From Thozetella sp. PMI_491 (lineage: Eukaryota > Ascomycota > Sordariomycetes > Chaetosphaeriales > Chaetosphaeriaceae): DNA of 64,000 bases. Shown in pieces: positions 35,635 to 48,482 of the stretch. Each line of letters starts with the position of its first letter. The first letter of the stretch is position 1. The notes under the pieces were generated by a model. The model saw nothing but the letters and a program-made list of their open reading frames with translations, was not told the origin of the DNA and ran no database searches. Both the position numbers and the translations under genes were made by a program. The stretch spans positions 186,001 to 250,000 of the forward strand of contig MU270068.1 of assembly GCA_021432635.1 (NCBI GenBank), read 5' to 3'.

Positions 35635-38275
35635 TTAGCCGCTCTTGAAGAGGGCAATGTTGCTGGGGAAGACGTTGACATTATCATTGTAGTAGGCCAA
35701 CTGCTGGCCGTCGCGGTTGATCATGCTCTGGGCGCCGATCGTGTTCAGGTTATAGATGTTAACATTGCTGATGCTTCCCTCCAGCGAGTTGATGCGCGAC
35801 TGGCACGACTGGCCCGCGGAAAAGGTCGAGCACGAAGTGCTGTAGTCCGAAAAGAAGCTATAAGTGCCGGCGCCGTAGATCAGGATGTTGCTCGAGTTGA
35901 TGATGCGTAGGCCCCAAGCAGCCGCGCAGTTGCCCGACACTCCCGAGCAAGAGGTGGAGAAGTTAGGGTCGTTGAGGGACGCGACAGCCGGGAAGGGAGT
36001 CAGGGCGTTGGGCGTCGGCTGGTAATAGGGCGTCTCGGTCTGAATCTGACCCATGAAGATGTTGCTAGTGCCTGCGAGCTGGTACTGGTACAGGGCGTGG
36101 TGCTCGACTGAGGTGCCGTACAGCCAGAAGGGGCCGTTGGTGGCCTCGATGTCTTGCGCAGCGCGTTAGTAACTCTTCCTGACGCGTACGGCCAGGGTAC
36201 TACTCACAGAGACCGCGTCCGGTGAACACCGAGATCTGGGTGTTGGCTCCATCGTCGAGGTCGTGGTCGGCAGTCCTGTCACGCTTGTCAGGGGCGGTCA
36301 CTCGCGAATTGGGGGGGGGGGGGGGGCGCGCAGAATACGAAAAGCTTACCAGAGCCACACGTTCTCCATGTACAGGTTGCTGGCCGACTTGGTGACGTGC
36401 ATCGACATGTAGGCAGCAATGCAGCCCGAATTGACAGTGGGGTTGCCAGGCGTCTTGAGGCACTGGCCGACCTGCTGCTGGCTACCAGTGAAGCCGCCGA
36501 CGCGGGTGTGGACATCCCACATGCCGCTGGGGGTCCCGCTGGTGGCCAGGTTGTACTCAATCAGGATGGCACCGGCCTGTGGGCCTTGGGAGGCGACGAT
36601 GAAGTCGCTCAGCTCTACGTATCCGGCCTGGCCGGAAGTGCTGCCGATCTTGACGACGGCCTTGGGGTTGTTGATGTCGTTGAAAGCGGCGCCGGCCGAC
36701 AGGATGACGGGATACGTCTCGCCGACGATCTTGGCACCGGGCGGGATGGTAATGGTGTTGGTCACACGGTACAGGCCGAAGTCAATGTAGAGAACCTTGC
36801 CAGCCGAGACAGCCGCATTGATGGCGTTCTGGAGCGCGGTGGTGTCATCCGTGGCGGCGTCACCGCGGGCGCCGTACGAGCGGACCGAGACGAAGGACGA
36901 GGCGGGAAGGTCACCGTACTGCGGCTTGGACCGGGCGTAGAAGCGGCTGCCGCTGAGGAGCGAAGCTGGGCGCGAGTTGGCAGTGATGGCACCGCCGAAC
37001 GACGACGGACCGGTAGGCTGGTACCGGTGGCCGTTGCCCCACGCCGTGATGGTGGTGCTGCCGGACGAGCCCGACAGGAGGGTGCCGCTGGGGCCCTGCA
37101 CGGCCACGGGGACGTTGTTGAGGGCGACGTTTTCGATCACCAGGGAGCCAGCAGTGGCAGGAGTGACGCTGCTAGACCACGAGGTCAGGATAGCGACGCC
37201 GACGTTGGTGAAGGTCGAGTCGAACAGGGTGACGGAGCCCGTCTTGACGTTGGTGCTGCCGCCGTCCGAGGCCGACATGTCGATACCAGTCTTGCAGTTG
37301 TTAATGCTGAGGCCGTGGTAGGTCCAGCCCCAGTCCCACAGCTGGATGATGGCTGTCACGCAGTTGTTGAAGACAAGGTTGCGCATCGTGAACTGCTGGT
37401 TGCCCATGCTGGCACCGGTGGCACCGCCGTTGAAAGTCAGGTCCGTCATGAAGCCGCCGCTGCCCTCCTCGATGAAGAGACCGACGTGGACGACACCTGC
37501 CGCCGTCGGCATGTTGAAGACAATGTTCTGCAAACTGGTGGCCTGGGAGGTCGGCCAGTGCATGCCGGTGGCGGCGGTCCCTGGGGCGATGGCAGTAGTG
37601 TCGATAATGAAGTTGCGGACCTGGCGGAAGAAGACGTTGGTCGACCCCCAGTTCAGGCTCGACGTGTAGTACGGGTCGCCGTCGATGAGCCCGAAGCCGG
37701 CAAAGTTGGCGGTGGCCTTGAGGGTGGGCGGGGAGTTGGCATCTCCGATCATCTGGGTAAAGTAGGCCGGCTTGATCGATCCGGAGATGCTGTAGGTACC
37801 CGCCGGGAAGTACACGACAGCCGGGGTCGTGCTGGTAGCCGCCTGCATGCAAGTTCTATTAGGATCTCTGTCTCCGCGTGCCTGCTCCCATCACCACCCG
37901 TCCTCGAACGGTTGACTTACACAGCCTTGGCCGCAGCGGTTGCCGTCCATGATGGCCGTATTGATAGCAGCAGTATCATCCGTAACTCCGTCACCTATTG
38001 CATCCTTGCCGTCAGCCTTGTCACACAGTCGAGACTATTGTTGGGAAGAGTTGTTGGTCACAAACCCTTGGCACCGTAGTCCTTCACGTTCCTAAACGTC
38101 TTGTAGCCCGAGGCGGCGAAAGGGGCTAGGCTCTGGTCTATATTCGGGTCAGGACTCGCACAACGTTTTGCGGCTCACTAGGCGGCAGAGGCTCACGAGC
38201 AATATCGCCCATCCAGTACGCATTGATGGTGGAGGCCAGGCTGGCGACCGCCAGCAAGGCGGTAGCGAAGCGCAT
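35635..38275 (-). CDS. Secreted glycoside hydrolase family 55 exo-beta-1,3-glucanase
   Basis: Six exons, 38275-38197, 38137-38066, 37994-37921, 37842-36350, 36275-36208 and 36152-35635, with introns of 59, 71, 78, 74 and 55 bp, give 767 residues, the usual GH55 length. Residues 1-19 (MRFATALLAVASLASTINA) are a signal peptide. Mature YWMGDIAHQSLAPF is the typical GH55 start. Two pectate-lyase-3-like right-handed beta-helix repeats follow, each opening with the same motif: NVKDYGAKGDGVTDDTAAI (about 43-61) and SVRSYGARGDAATDDTTAL (about 394-412). VVYFPAGTYSISGSI and EATNGPFWLYGTSVEHHALY are further family signatures. Enzymes of this family release glucose from the ends of beta-1,3-glucan (fungal wall, callose or laminarin) outside the cell. 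The three small 5' exons are fixed by restoring the first NVKDYGAKGDG motif. Confidence 0.94.
36311..36326 (-). repeat. C16 run (sense strand) in intron 4 of the GH55 gene
   Basis: Sixteen G on the plus strand, hence C16 in the pre-mRNA, inside the 74 bp intron 36276-36349. Confidence 0.85.
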
Positions 38276-38429
38276 CTTGAGAGGAGGAGCGTCGGGCCAG
38301 GCTAGCACGGTAGGCAAGCTAGGAGAGGACAGGCCAAGACTACTACGGCAAGGGGGGCAAAGGAGAGGAAGAAGTCGCCGCGAGACCTGGAGCAGAACAC
38401 GCTGGGGAGTCGAGCGGGACGGGTGTGGG

Positions 38430-38450
38430 AGATAATAAATAACCAGCAGC
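38430..38450 (-). promoter_or_regulatory. AT-rich core-promoter candidate of the GH55 gene
   Basis: On the minus strand an isolated AT-rich patch (TTATTTATTA) sits about 155-175 bp upstream of the GH55 start codon in otherwise GC-rich DNA, in a plausible TATA-element position. There is no direct evidence of use. Confidence 0.3.
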
Positions 38451-38483
38451 CCGGAGCTGGCTTGGCTCGGAGCGAACCGCCCG

Positions 38484-38510
38484 CAGCAGCAGCAGCAGCA
38501 GCAGCAGCAG
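38484..38510. repeat. (CAG)9 trinucleotide repeat upstream of GH55
   Basis: Nine perfect CAG units on the plus strand (CTG on the GH55 sense strand), about 210 bp upstream of the GH55 start codon, in promoter or leader DNA and not in any supported coding frame. Confidence 0.9.
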
Positions 38511-41500
38511 GCACAACATGTGCGCGTGGGCTGGCGACGGCTACCTAGCTCGGACGGAGCTTCCTCCTATTACGCATTTCTCGGGCCCAGGAATAGGATC
38601 AAGTAACATGACCCTTGACCGGAAAACTAGCATGGGTGGGTGACGGGATTCACCATGGCACGAGGAGCCGGTCTGGTTGTCGAGCTATGTAACGAGGGCA
38701 TCCACCTATTAAGGCCCGATTCGGACGTGCCCCACGGCAGCTTATTCGGCTTAGGCCATGTGGTGCGTGTGCATAGGGTTACACTATTCAGTGGCGAGCA
38801 CGCGCCGCGGTATACAGAGACGAAGAGGAGGCGGCAACTCGGAATCTTGGTTAGGGGGGAAGGGGGGGCGGCTACAACCCACACAACCACACACCGTAAT
38901 GCAGGAGTGAATAGAGTGGATGGCTCCCCCGGGGCGAATGCCCCCTTGTCTATTTGGGGCCGGCAGGCCTATAGCAAGCCCAGCGCTGAGGGTCCGGTAG
39001 CCAAAAAGGGGCCAGGATCGCTAGACACGGGATACATACCTGCCGCGAGGAAAGGGTGTCGGCCCTCCTTCTTCGTTCGTCCCTCGTGCACCGCGCTGTC
39101 CATCCGCTGGCTTGACCACATGCTGTCCGGCATTCCCACCCCCAGTAGCGTGCACGTGGCGGCCGACCGAGCGAGGGGAAGGATCTGCAGATTCTTTATT
39201 TTACTTTTTGTCCTCCAATCTAGTCAGCAGGGTGGAGGGGCGGGAGAGATGGCCAGGGGTTGAAAGGATGCAGAAGCAATCATGATTGAAGGTAAGTTTG
39301 GCCTGTCCGTTCTCCATCCCGCGCGCCTACGCTTGCCGTCGCATGAAGTCGATGGAGAATGCAATCTTGAAGCCTCACGAGCGTCACGATAGGCGGCAGC
39401 GGCAGAGGAGCTACGGTGAGATGAGATGCGAAGGGGGAAGCGGGGGTGGTTGCCCGTATCTCGGGCAGCAGCAATCCCGGCGGTCGGTCCGGACAGGTAG
39501 GAAATTGGAAAGGGATACCGACAGGAAGTGGTGCGGAATGCAGGTACAAAGTGCAGACGTGCGCGCAACGAGGGAAAGGGCGGGCGGTTGCCGAACCCAC
39601 CCCCTGGAATCTTTCGTCTGATTCGCCTGATGCGGCTCTGCAGCCCCGAGAACAGCGATGCACAGCCTATAAAATAAGGCCGAATATCACCCTAACTGCC
39701 CCCGTGGAGGATGGCCCAGGCGCTTGGAAGCCTCCTGCGACCACGATCGCCCCTCGCTCGCCAGGGTATGCGCTCCTCGGATGCGACCGCGCCGACAGCA
39801 ACTAACTGAGCCTCCACCGTGGATGCGAGGACCAGCGGCCGTGCCAAGAGTCGAGGCCTCTATCTACCATAAGCGACCGAAGTGCCGACCCGACTATACT
39901 GCGATGAGGCACCTGGATCCCAGAGTAGATCGCGTGAGTTAGCGGGTGCTGTGACGCCAGGCAGCCTGGGATCCTCGGGCACGTTCTCTTGGTAGCACCG
40001 CGGCACCGGGGGGCGGCCGCGATGGAGCCTGTCCTTGGTCCTAAGGTATATAACGTCTCCATTTGGCTATGTCTAGGCGGCGATTCCTCTCAATAGTGGT
40101 TATAGGACTGCTTGGCTGTTGTCCCGAAGCTTTCCCACTTTCCCAGAGCCGCAAGCATACTATGTAGAGAGGGTGTGAGAGCGGAGCGGCCGGCGCAACT
40201 TCGCACTAATCGATGATGAATGTTGCACGCCGGGTTCAAGCGGCAAAAAAGAATTCACCGGTCAAGACTAGGTAGGTCCCTCATGGGGACGCAAGGTTGG
40301 ACGCCACTACGCTGCCTACAAGATACTGCAAGGTTGCCACAACCCACCGCCTGACTAGAACTGACCTCACCCTTACCCGGGCCGTATCCCCTTAGGCCGT
40401 AGGTCCCCTCTTTCAGATACATAGAATAGCGCCGAGGTCGAGGGGGGCCGAAAAGAGCGGCCTTGGTCTTTCGCATGCTGCACGCCGCGGCTGTCTTGCC
40501 CCGTCCTTCTCGCCGCGTGGAAAGCCCGGCATGCGGGAACGCGCACATGGCCGGCTCTCACTGCGACCCAGCGAGCGGACGCAGAACGAAGCTGACTGGT
40601 TCCCCCAGACCATGCGGGGCCGCCAGGGACAGACGGTGTGCCCCCTCGGCCTAAGCACTTGTATCCTCCCCCGACCTACCCACATGGCCTTTTTTTCTTC
40701 TTCTTGATGCCACCCTCCCCTTTCTTTGCAGGCCTATTATTCGGCTCCAAGCCGTGGAGGGATCTAAGGAAGAGCAGTGCGATCGCCCATTCGCCTTCTG
40801 ACTCGGGGGTTCAAAAACGCACGGAGCATGTGAGCGCCGACAGGATACCATCTACCATGCAGCACTACCACGAACGACGGGCCTCCTGACACACCCATTA
40901 CAAGGATCGGGGGTCAAGTCGACCTCTCGATGAGCTCGACGATAAGGCCCAGAAGAAGAATAGGAAGAAAGTGAGCAAGGATAATGGACACTCTCCCCCT
41001 TCTGCCCCTCATCTCTCCCCGCAAGTGTGCTGCCCCGTGCCGCGGGGTGTCTTGATGGCCTCTAGGCAACGGCCGGAAGGATGAAATGTCTAGGGCTGAG
41101 AGTTCTGGCCGCTGGGTAAAGGTCAGATGCCCTCCCGCCGCAATGGCCACCATCCCCCTCCCCTCTCCAAAACGGTCAGGATGGGCTCAACCCGTTTAGC
41201 CCTCGCCACGAATCCTGTTTTGGGGAGAGAGGGGTTCTGTCTGAGGTTGAGGGCCGGTAGTTGTTGATAGAGCCTTTTTCCTCACCGCCGGGCTTTGCAC
41301 CACGTACAGAAGCAGACGCCGCTCACGCCGACACGAGCGCTGGGTCCTTTGCTTGCACAGCGCCCCCCTCCCCAAGCCAAGATGCTGCGTATTAGGGGAC
41401 ACACAGACACGTTGGGACGCGGCGTCCTATCCCTCCCTCCTCGACTCCGCGACGGGATCGGGCGCGATTCGTGGCGGCCACCAGCACCGCGGCTCTTGAC

Positions 41501-44500
41501 ACGTCGGCGTGACGTCGTGGTTGCCCGGCATGTCGAAAAGCGTGAGTGGTAACACTGCACACGCTCAGAGAGGGAGGGATCACTGTCGTCGCGAGGCGTT
41601 CGATTTTGCCTATATGCTAGCGAGTGGAGCCTGCCCGCGGCAGCAGGCTCATATGGCAGGTGCAGGCTTTGTTGGCGCCATCCGCGAGTAGTAGGTGCAA
41701 TACAGACTAGCTCACGAGAACATCTTCCGGCTGGGTGTCTCCCCAAAGTTTGGCGCCGTGCGAACCTCGCCACCCCCAAACGAAGGCAATAGACAAGCTT
41801 TTGCAGATCAGGGTCGTGGGTAAGGGGAACTCGTCTGGTGGTAGGGCCCTGACTGAGGGCGCCTCCGACGGACATGTCATATCGCAATGCTACCTCGTGG
41901 TGTGTATGTGCGGTCTCCGTCCGTCCTCTGCTATGGAGCAAGCCACGTCTAAGTGCGCAGGAGCTCCCGCCCCTCCCAATTTTTTTTTTGGGCCCGCGCG
42001 AGAAAGTAGCCATCTCCTCCGGCGACGCCCGCGGCGAAAGCACCAAAAGCGGGTTTCCCCAGATTTTTTGGACTGATGCGGAAGCAATATCGGGCGCGCA
42101 AACGATGCGGGAGCAAATCTTCCGTACCACATGTGGGAACTGGGGTCGGCAAGGCGAGAACTGACTGGGCAGCGTCAGTTTCCTCGGGCCAGGTTCCAAA
42201 TAGCCCAACCAGGCGGGAATTGGATATTTTCGCTTCTATTTCCCCCGTCCAGTTCTCCGCATCCTAGAGCGCTCCCCAAAACGCCACAGCTTCCCACTGG
42301 CGGGGGGCCGTTCCCCCAGAATTCTCCAAAAACCACCGGCCGTCTCCACACTGTTCCCCTCCCCCGGCCGGGATGTCTTGTCTTGGATGCGGTCCAATTG
42401 CGTCGCGCGCTCGGCTTGCATCTGGAAAGGGAGGTGGCAGACGAGATCTGGGTAGTCGCGTGAAGCATCACGACATGTGATGTCGTTTTTTTCCTTCTTT
42501 TATTTTGGTCCTTCCATCAGCTCGTCGTCAGCGACCATGCCTGATTGCCCTCTTTTCCTGCAACCTGAGCCTGGTTCGAGTGCGACTCGAGTCAAGCACT
42601 GTCGCGTGTCGGGACGTACCCGCTCTCGAGTGCAACCCACGGAGTCGTTCGGCTCTTCCTGCCCCGTTGATCCAGCTGTTTCTGGAACGGCGCCGTTTAG
42701 TCTGCCAGCCTGGCATCCCGCTGAGGCCGAGGAAGCAAACCCGCACACCGACAAGCTCGGATTGCCACCCTCCATCCGCCCGCTGCGTCTCTGCCAGGCC
42801 AGACTAGCATCGCTTGCCTCTGCACGAATGCGCGCCATCTGTAGACGTAGGCATTGTGGCTCGCAGAAATGCGGCGCCAGGGCCAAGACCCTGACCCTCT
42901 CTCTCCCAGCTTCAGAGCGTGAGACAAGAGTTGCGTAAAACGTCACAGCGTCATTGAGACCGACCGGGGGCGGGCAAGGGTCTGAGAGCCGAAAAGAGGA
43001 GAAGGTGACTTGGTTCGTAGAGACGTGGGTGAGCGAGGGAGGCTGGGTGCTTGGCTAGAGGTTCTTATTATCGCAAGGTATTGCGGGCGGCCCAGCATTG
43101 GCGGAGGCCATCGCAGGAACCCGGGGAGACGCGGGCGCCCGACGTAAGATCCGGCAGGCTCTAGAAGGTATTTCTCGTGCACATGGAAACTGGCCATTGG
43201 CCCTCCCCGCGTCTGACCCCCCCCAGTCCTGGGAAGCTTCTTCGGCGGGGAGCCCTGTTTAGCGCTGGTCCGAGAGGGGTTTCGGTCCCGCTTTTTCCGC
43301 CTGGGAAATTTTGGCTTCTCCAATGCGGAGACGAACCTGCCCATGGGGGAAGGAGCGAGGATGGAGTTCCTCGGCCTCTGCCTGCCCCAGGAAAACCAGG
43401 GCAGCTCTCCTCCCCCAGTCTTGGTTCCTGGAGGAGGGAGGGGAGGGGCCGCCTCCTGGTGTAATGATATTCGGCAGCCGGGAGCATGCTGCCGTTGGAC
43501 AGACGCATCGCCCCTCCTCGACCTCTTCCCGCTGCGACTGGAGCGTGGCCCGAAGACCTCCCTTCCTTCTTCCCCCCTTCCACTTTTGCACAACACATCG
43601 CGCTGCGTGGTGTGTGCATTCCCGCCCAGGCGCAGACGGTACGAGTCGCCCACTGCCCACTGCCCACTGGCCACTCCCCCCCCTCCCCCAGCCCCCAACT
43701 GCAGCGGCTCTTTTTGCCCTAGGCTTTTGTCCCACCCGAAGCCCATCCTCCGCATCTCCACAAAAAGAGAACACGCACCGCACCACACGCCACGGGCGGC
43801 GCTTCGAGCATCACCTCGGAGAGCTTCTTGCGTCCTCCCTTATCGACCTCTCTGCTACCCGTTCCCGCACAGACGCTCTCCGCAGGCATTCTCTCGCACG
43901 CCAAGGCATCGGATTGGCCTCTCTTGCCATTGCGGATTTGTAGCTGTGCATGGTGGCATATCAGAGCCGGTGTCGATATCGCGACTGCCGCGAGCTTGAC
44001 TAATTCCGCCCCGTCACCCCAGGAGCCTTGAGCTCCTCGCGCCAGCTTTGTCGCACGTTCTCCTCTTTTCTCCTCTTTCACCTCGCTTTCCCGACTACCG
44101 AGTCCTGGGCCCTTCCCCGCCTCCGCCTTTTGCTATCTCCGCGTTTTGGACTGACACTTGGGAGCTCTCTCGTTGGCCTTCGTCATTGCTGCCACCACCG
44201 ATCCCTATACCTCTCCTCCTTTCTCCGCTTTTTGCCTTTGCGCCCTGCTGGCACATCCCGTTTTTTGCGTCTTCTGCCATCCGCCTCTTTTCCCATCTCC
44301 CCACGCGCCATCTAGACGCCCGCATTTACCCAACGACCGGCCAGGACCTACCTCCCCCATCGGGCCCTCGTGCGGCCTCGATACCGGCGCCCATTCGTCT
44401 CGTCAAAACTCGTCGCTGCCAAGCGTCAACAAAGGCCCCTCGGCACCCAACCCCAGACGGCACACACGAGACCGGTTGTGTGTCTACACAATCGTCAAAA

Positions 44501-45247
44501 GCCACCCCAAGGAAAATAAACCCCCCACCACCCGGGCTGTTGGCAGCTCACTGGCGTGCATCCCTCTCAGCGTGGGCGCAAGTGTGCGAGTGAGTGAGCT
44601 TGTGGGTGCCTCGGGTCCTTTGAGTGAGGAGCTCACCATCGCTGGGGATCCTTCCCCGCTCCGTCAGGATCACCCCCGTCTGAGGACTGCCTGGACGGGT
44701 GCTCCCATAGCCGCTCGACTTTCCCCCGTGCCTTCTTGCTCGCCCCGTGGGTGCCGGTCGCGTGCGTCTCTCCTAACCCACCCCATCTGCCGCACTGTGC
44801 GGGCGAGCCAAGGGAGAGCAAGTGAATCAGCTGGCACCAAGAAAAAAAAAAGGAACAGCTAGGTCCTCCTTAGGAGAGCCGGGGTTTCCAGACTGGCGCG
44901 GGGCATCAACGCCTCCTCGGCCGACGAGGACAGACGACGAGTGTGAAGAAGCCGGCCTTTTGGGCACCCGGGACTGAATATAACAGAGTCGAGGCATGCT
45001 TTCTGCGTCCGCTCATCTGGTCATACACACGGCACCACCCCACAACCATCTCTCGGGTTCCATCCTCGCAGGCCGATCAGCTCTACCTACCATCGACCTC
45101 CCGCCGGCACCCCCTTTCACTCCTCATACCCCCACTTCTTAGCCTGCTGTGACTCCCACTCTGCTCATTGCCTACATTACCCATTTCCGATACCCCAATA
45201 CCGTGGGCTAGTGGTGACTCGTCGGGCTCGACTCCTCACTCAGCGCC

Positions 45248-48200
45248 ATGATGCCCCTACAGTCAATCGAGGCCTCAGCCCCGACCGGTACTGCCGGCGA
45301 AAATGGGGAGGCCCGCCAACAGAAACCCAAGACTCTGCCGTGCAAGTACTGCAGTAAGCGCTTCAGGTGAGCATGGCCACCCTCCGTCCTTCTCCTCTAT
45401 CGCATATTGGCTTACATTGTCTCCTGATATTAGGCGTGTGGAGCATGTTCAGCGACACGAGAGAACGCATACCAAGGAGAAGCCATTTGCCTGCGACTAT
45501 GATCGATGCGGGAAATCATTTGGGCGGCGGTGAGTTAGCCCCCATCCCCTCTCTCTTCCTCTCTCTCCTCCCCTCCACCGCTCCCCAAAGCCTGGTTTCT
45601 GCTCTGCTTGACCAGCCCTGCGTTGCCTGTCGGGCGCCTGAACAATACCTCCACCACTCAACATTCTTCCCTGCCTCTGCCCCCTTCCCTGCCCCCCCCT
45701 CTGTCAAGACTGCCGACCTGTCAAACGCACCACACACCCAACCCTTTCCCCTCCGGCCCGCCCAACCTTGCTCCTTTTCGGCCATTCGATCATCCCACGC
45801 ACCAACATAGATGCCACCAACCCATACCCAGTGCCGTTGAAACAAGTATGCTTACATGGACATCAGTGATTTGCTCGTCCGACATCAGAAGCTTGTCCAC
45901 CTCAATGAAGGCAACAGCAAGGATGGCCCGCGCCCACGGAAACCCTCGTCGGGCGGCCCGACGGCTGGCTCTCCTGACAGCCATGTCGATGCCGAGATGT
46001 CGGGCATGCAGCATCATGCCCCTCAGTCGCATTACCAGTCCGAGCCCATGCAGCCTATGGTCTCATCGATGCCTCCGGATCCTCGCCTTGCCGCTGCTAG
46101 AGCACCCGCGTGTAACTTAGACCTGCTGTCCGATGCCGCGACGCACCTGGCTTCGGGAGGTGTGAGCACCATGCCTGCCATGATGCCGGGGCTCCCCCAA
46201 CCCCCGAACGACATGGCGCGAGCCAAGGCGTACGATGAAGAGATAGGGTACGCAAACCGAGCTCGCGAGCAGGAGGTCCCCAGCGTCATCCCGGCCGGGT
46301 ACCCGGTTCAGCCCCCTCAACCCGGCTTTGACGACTACAACTACTTCATGGATGACTACGGACCCGCCGGCTTTCTGCCACCATCACTGGAAGCAGACCA
46401 GACATTCGGGGCTTGGGGGCGTGGAGAGCTAGGCAGAGGTCCTTCGAAGCCTCCATCAGCCTTCCCATCCCGCTTCCCCTCTCTCCAGCCGGATCAGCGA
46501 GACGCGGCCGAGGGCGGGCGGATGCAGGACGACAGCTCCAAGGCTCCTACCTGGAGAATATCGGCGGCGGACCATGCGCTGATGAAGAGCAGGCTAGATG
46601 AATTCTCGTCGGTTCTTCCGCAGGACTTCGTCTTTCCCTCCCGCTACACCTTGATGCGATTTCTAGAGGGATACGTCACCAACTTCCACGAGAACCTCCC
46701 TTTCCTGCATCTTCCGACTTTCTCGCCAACCGACGTCTCCCCCGAGCTACTCTTGGCCATCTCGGCTGTTGGTGCTCAGTATCGCTTTGAGGCGAATCGC
46801 GGCCACGCACTTTGGTACGCCGCGAAGGCGGTTGCCTATGAGCAGATTAGGCGACGACACAGCCACGAGGTACACGGGCTGCTACCTACTCCAGCTGCCT
46901 ACAGCCCTCACTCTACGCGGCCCTCTCCGAGTTCTGGATTCCGGCACTCTTTCCCCTCGGTCCATCAGGATCGACCGATGACCCAGGACACCCATCGGGA
47001 GCCTTAGTAAGTTGAGCACTATTTGTTCCAGTTTCAAACAGATCCCTAACTCCGGACCAGCTCACCGAATACCCCTCAGTCGCGCCTCGAGACTATCCAA
47101 GCCCTTCTCCTCCTCTTCGCCGTCGGTTTATGGGGTGCAAAGGCAATCCTCAACGAGGCGTTGGGTCTCCAGAGCCTCTTGGCGCTGCTAGTCCGGGAAG
47201 ACGGCCTTAACTCGCAGCCCAACCAGGCGGGTGAGTGGGAAACTTGGATTCGCATTGAGGCGGGCACGCGCACCAAGCTCATAACCTACTGCTTCTTCAA
47301 CCTATGCAGCATCGCCTACAACACACCGCCTCTACTCCTCACCTCGGAAATCGACCTGTATCTCCCGGCCCGGTCCCGCTTGTGGCGAGCAGAGTCTCAG
47401 TGGGTGTGGCAGGAAGCTCGGAATGCATACCCGGCGACCGAGATTCCCTTGCAGGATGCGTTTTCGAGGCTACTTAACCGACCGTCACAAGGCCCTCCGT
47501 CGCCGATGACCACACTTGGAAACTATGTGCTCATCAATGCTCTCCTCCAGCACATCTTCCTCCTCAAGCAGACTTCGTTTGCCCGGCTCTCCCCCTTCGA
47601 TATGCACCGAGGCCTCAAGGTCGAGGATGCCGACGAGGTCACTCAGGCCCTCCGTGTCTGGACGATAGGATTTGAACAGCATCGACAGGCCCGAGCTGCT
47701 GAGGCCGGTCAACGGGACGAGAACTTCCTCGGCGGCCCTCTGGCGCACAACTCAGCCTCACTCCTGCGGTTGGCGTACATCCGGCTCAACACTGAGCTGA
47801 GCCCTAGCCGGAGCTTGGAGACGCGTGACCACGTATTGATAGCATCCGCATTTAGCGGTTCGCCTCTGCTCGTCCGTAGCCCCCGCCTCGTCAAAGCCGT
47901 GGTACAGGCCATTCATGCGTTGTCGATGCTTGTTAAGCAAGGCGTCACTTACGTCGCGAAAACCAAGTCCTCGGAATGGAGTATGCAGGACTCTCGTAAG
48001 CGTTGCCCCGACCCCTTCACCTCGCGCGGTTGCTGGAGTACGTTCTCGCTAATATAAATCATTTCTTAGTCTGCAACCTCGAGTGCGCCGTGCTGCTCTC
48101 CAAATGGCTCATCACCCTGGCGTCGATCAACCCCGGCGAGCCGCCACCGACGCCTGAGGAGAAGACTTTACTCGAGAACGTCCGCCGCATGCTCGACGAG

Positions 48201-48482
48201 ACCGAATTCGCGGTCCCAATCGATCCATCCCTATCTGGAGGTCCTGGGCATCCTGGCCACCACCCGTCACGCTCTGGCGACTTCTCAACGACGGATAGCA
48301 CTAAGCTACGCCAGCTCGCCCTCGCTGTTATTCGTCTATGGGCCGAGACGTTCAAAGGGCCTCACATCTTTGAGATTGTGCGCGTCATGGCTGCCGGCCT
48401 GGAGGGCTATGCTGATCTGATGGAGAAGCCACGGGATCGGACGCCCTTGGGACGGATGGCACCGAATTCTGGGCTCGGATGA
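45248..48482 (+). CDS. C2H2 zinc-finger transcription factor with fungal_trans domain
   Basis: Five exons, 45248-45366, 45434-45529, 45867-47006, 47061-47995 and 48070-48482, with introns of 67, 337, 54 and 74 bp, give 900 residues. Two tandem C2H2 fingers lie at the N-terminus. Finger 1 uses Cys32, Cys35, His48 and His52 (CKYCSKRF). Finger 2 uses Cys60, Cys65, His78 and His83 (CDYDRCGKSF). The linker HTKEKPF matches the canonical inter-finger linker. Each of the first two introns interrupts a finger, so the joins are strongly constrained. A disordered segment (about 90-330) is followed by the fungal-specific TF domain, with YTLMRFLEGYVTNFHENLPFLHLPTF, RLETIQALLLLFAVGLWG, MQDSLCNLECAVLLSKWL and a final helical part. 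The pairing of ADR1-like fingers with a fungal_trans domain marks a nuclear regulator; targets are unknown. Two ATG codons lie in tandem; the first is used here. Confidence 0.9.

Larger units (their letters stand above)
38276..45247. other. 7 kb gene-poor spacer with pyrimidine-rich leader
   Basis: No gene supported. The left end is the GH55 promoter. The middle has overlapping short frames on both strands without domains. From about 43.5 kb the top strand becomes strongly C/T-rich up to the start codon of the C2H2 factor at 45248. It probably contains a promoter and a long leader, with several short upstream open frames that cannot be shown to be translated. Confidence 0.45.

Noticed and set aside
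36397-38079. 560-codon open frame on the plus strand
   Set aside because: It lies entirely antisense to the GH55 gene, crosses its exons and introns, and has Gly/Arg/Val-rich composition expected from reverse reading of GC-biased codons; no motif.
44048-44862. Plus-strand frames of 180-230 codons upstream of the C2H2 gene
   Set aside because: Two overlapping frames of similar length in a pyrimidine-rich stretch, Ser/Pro/Leu-dominated, no domain; better explained as leader sequence.
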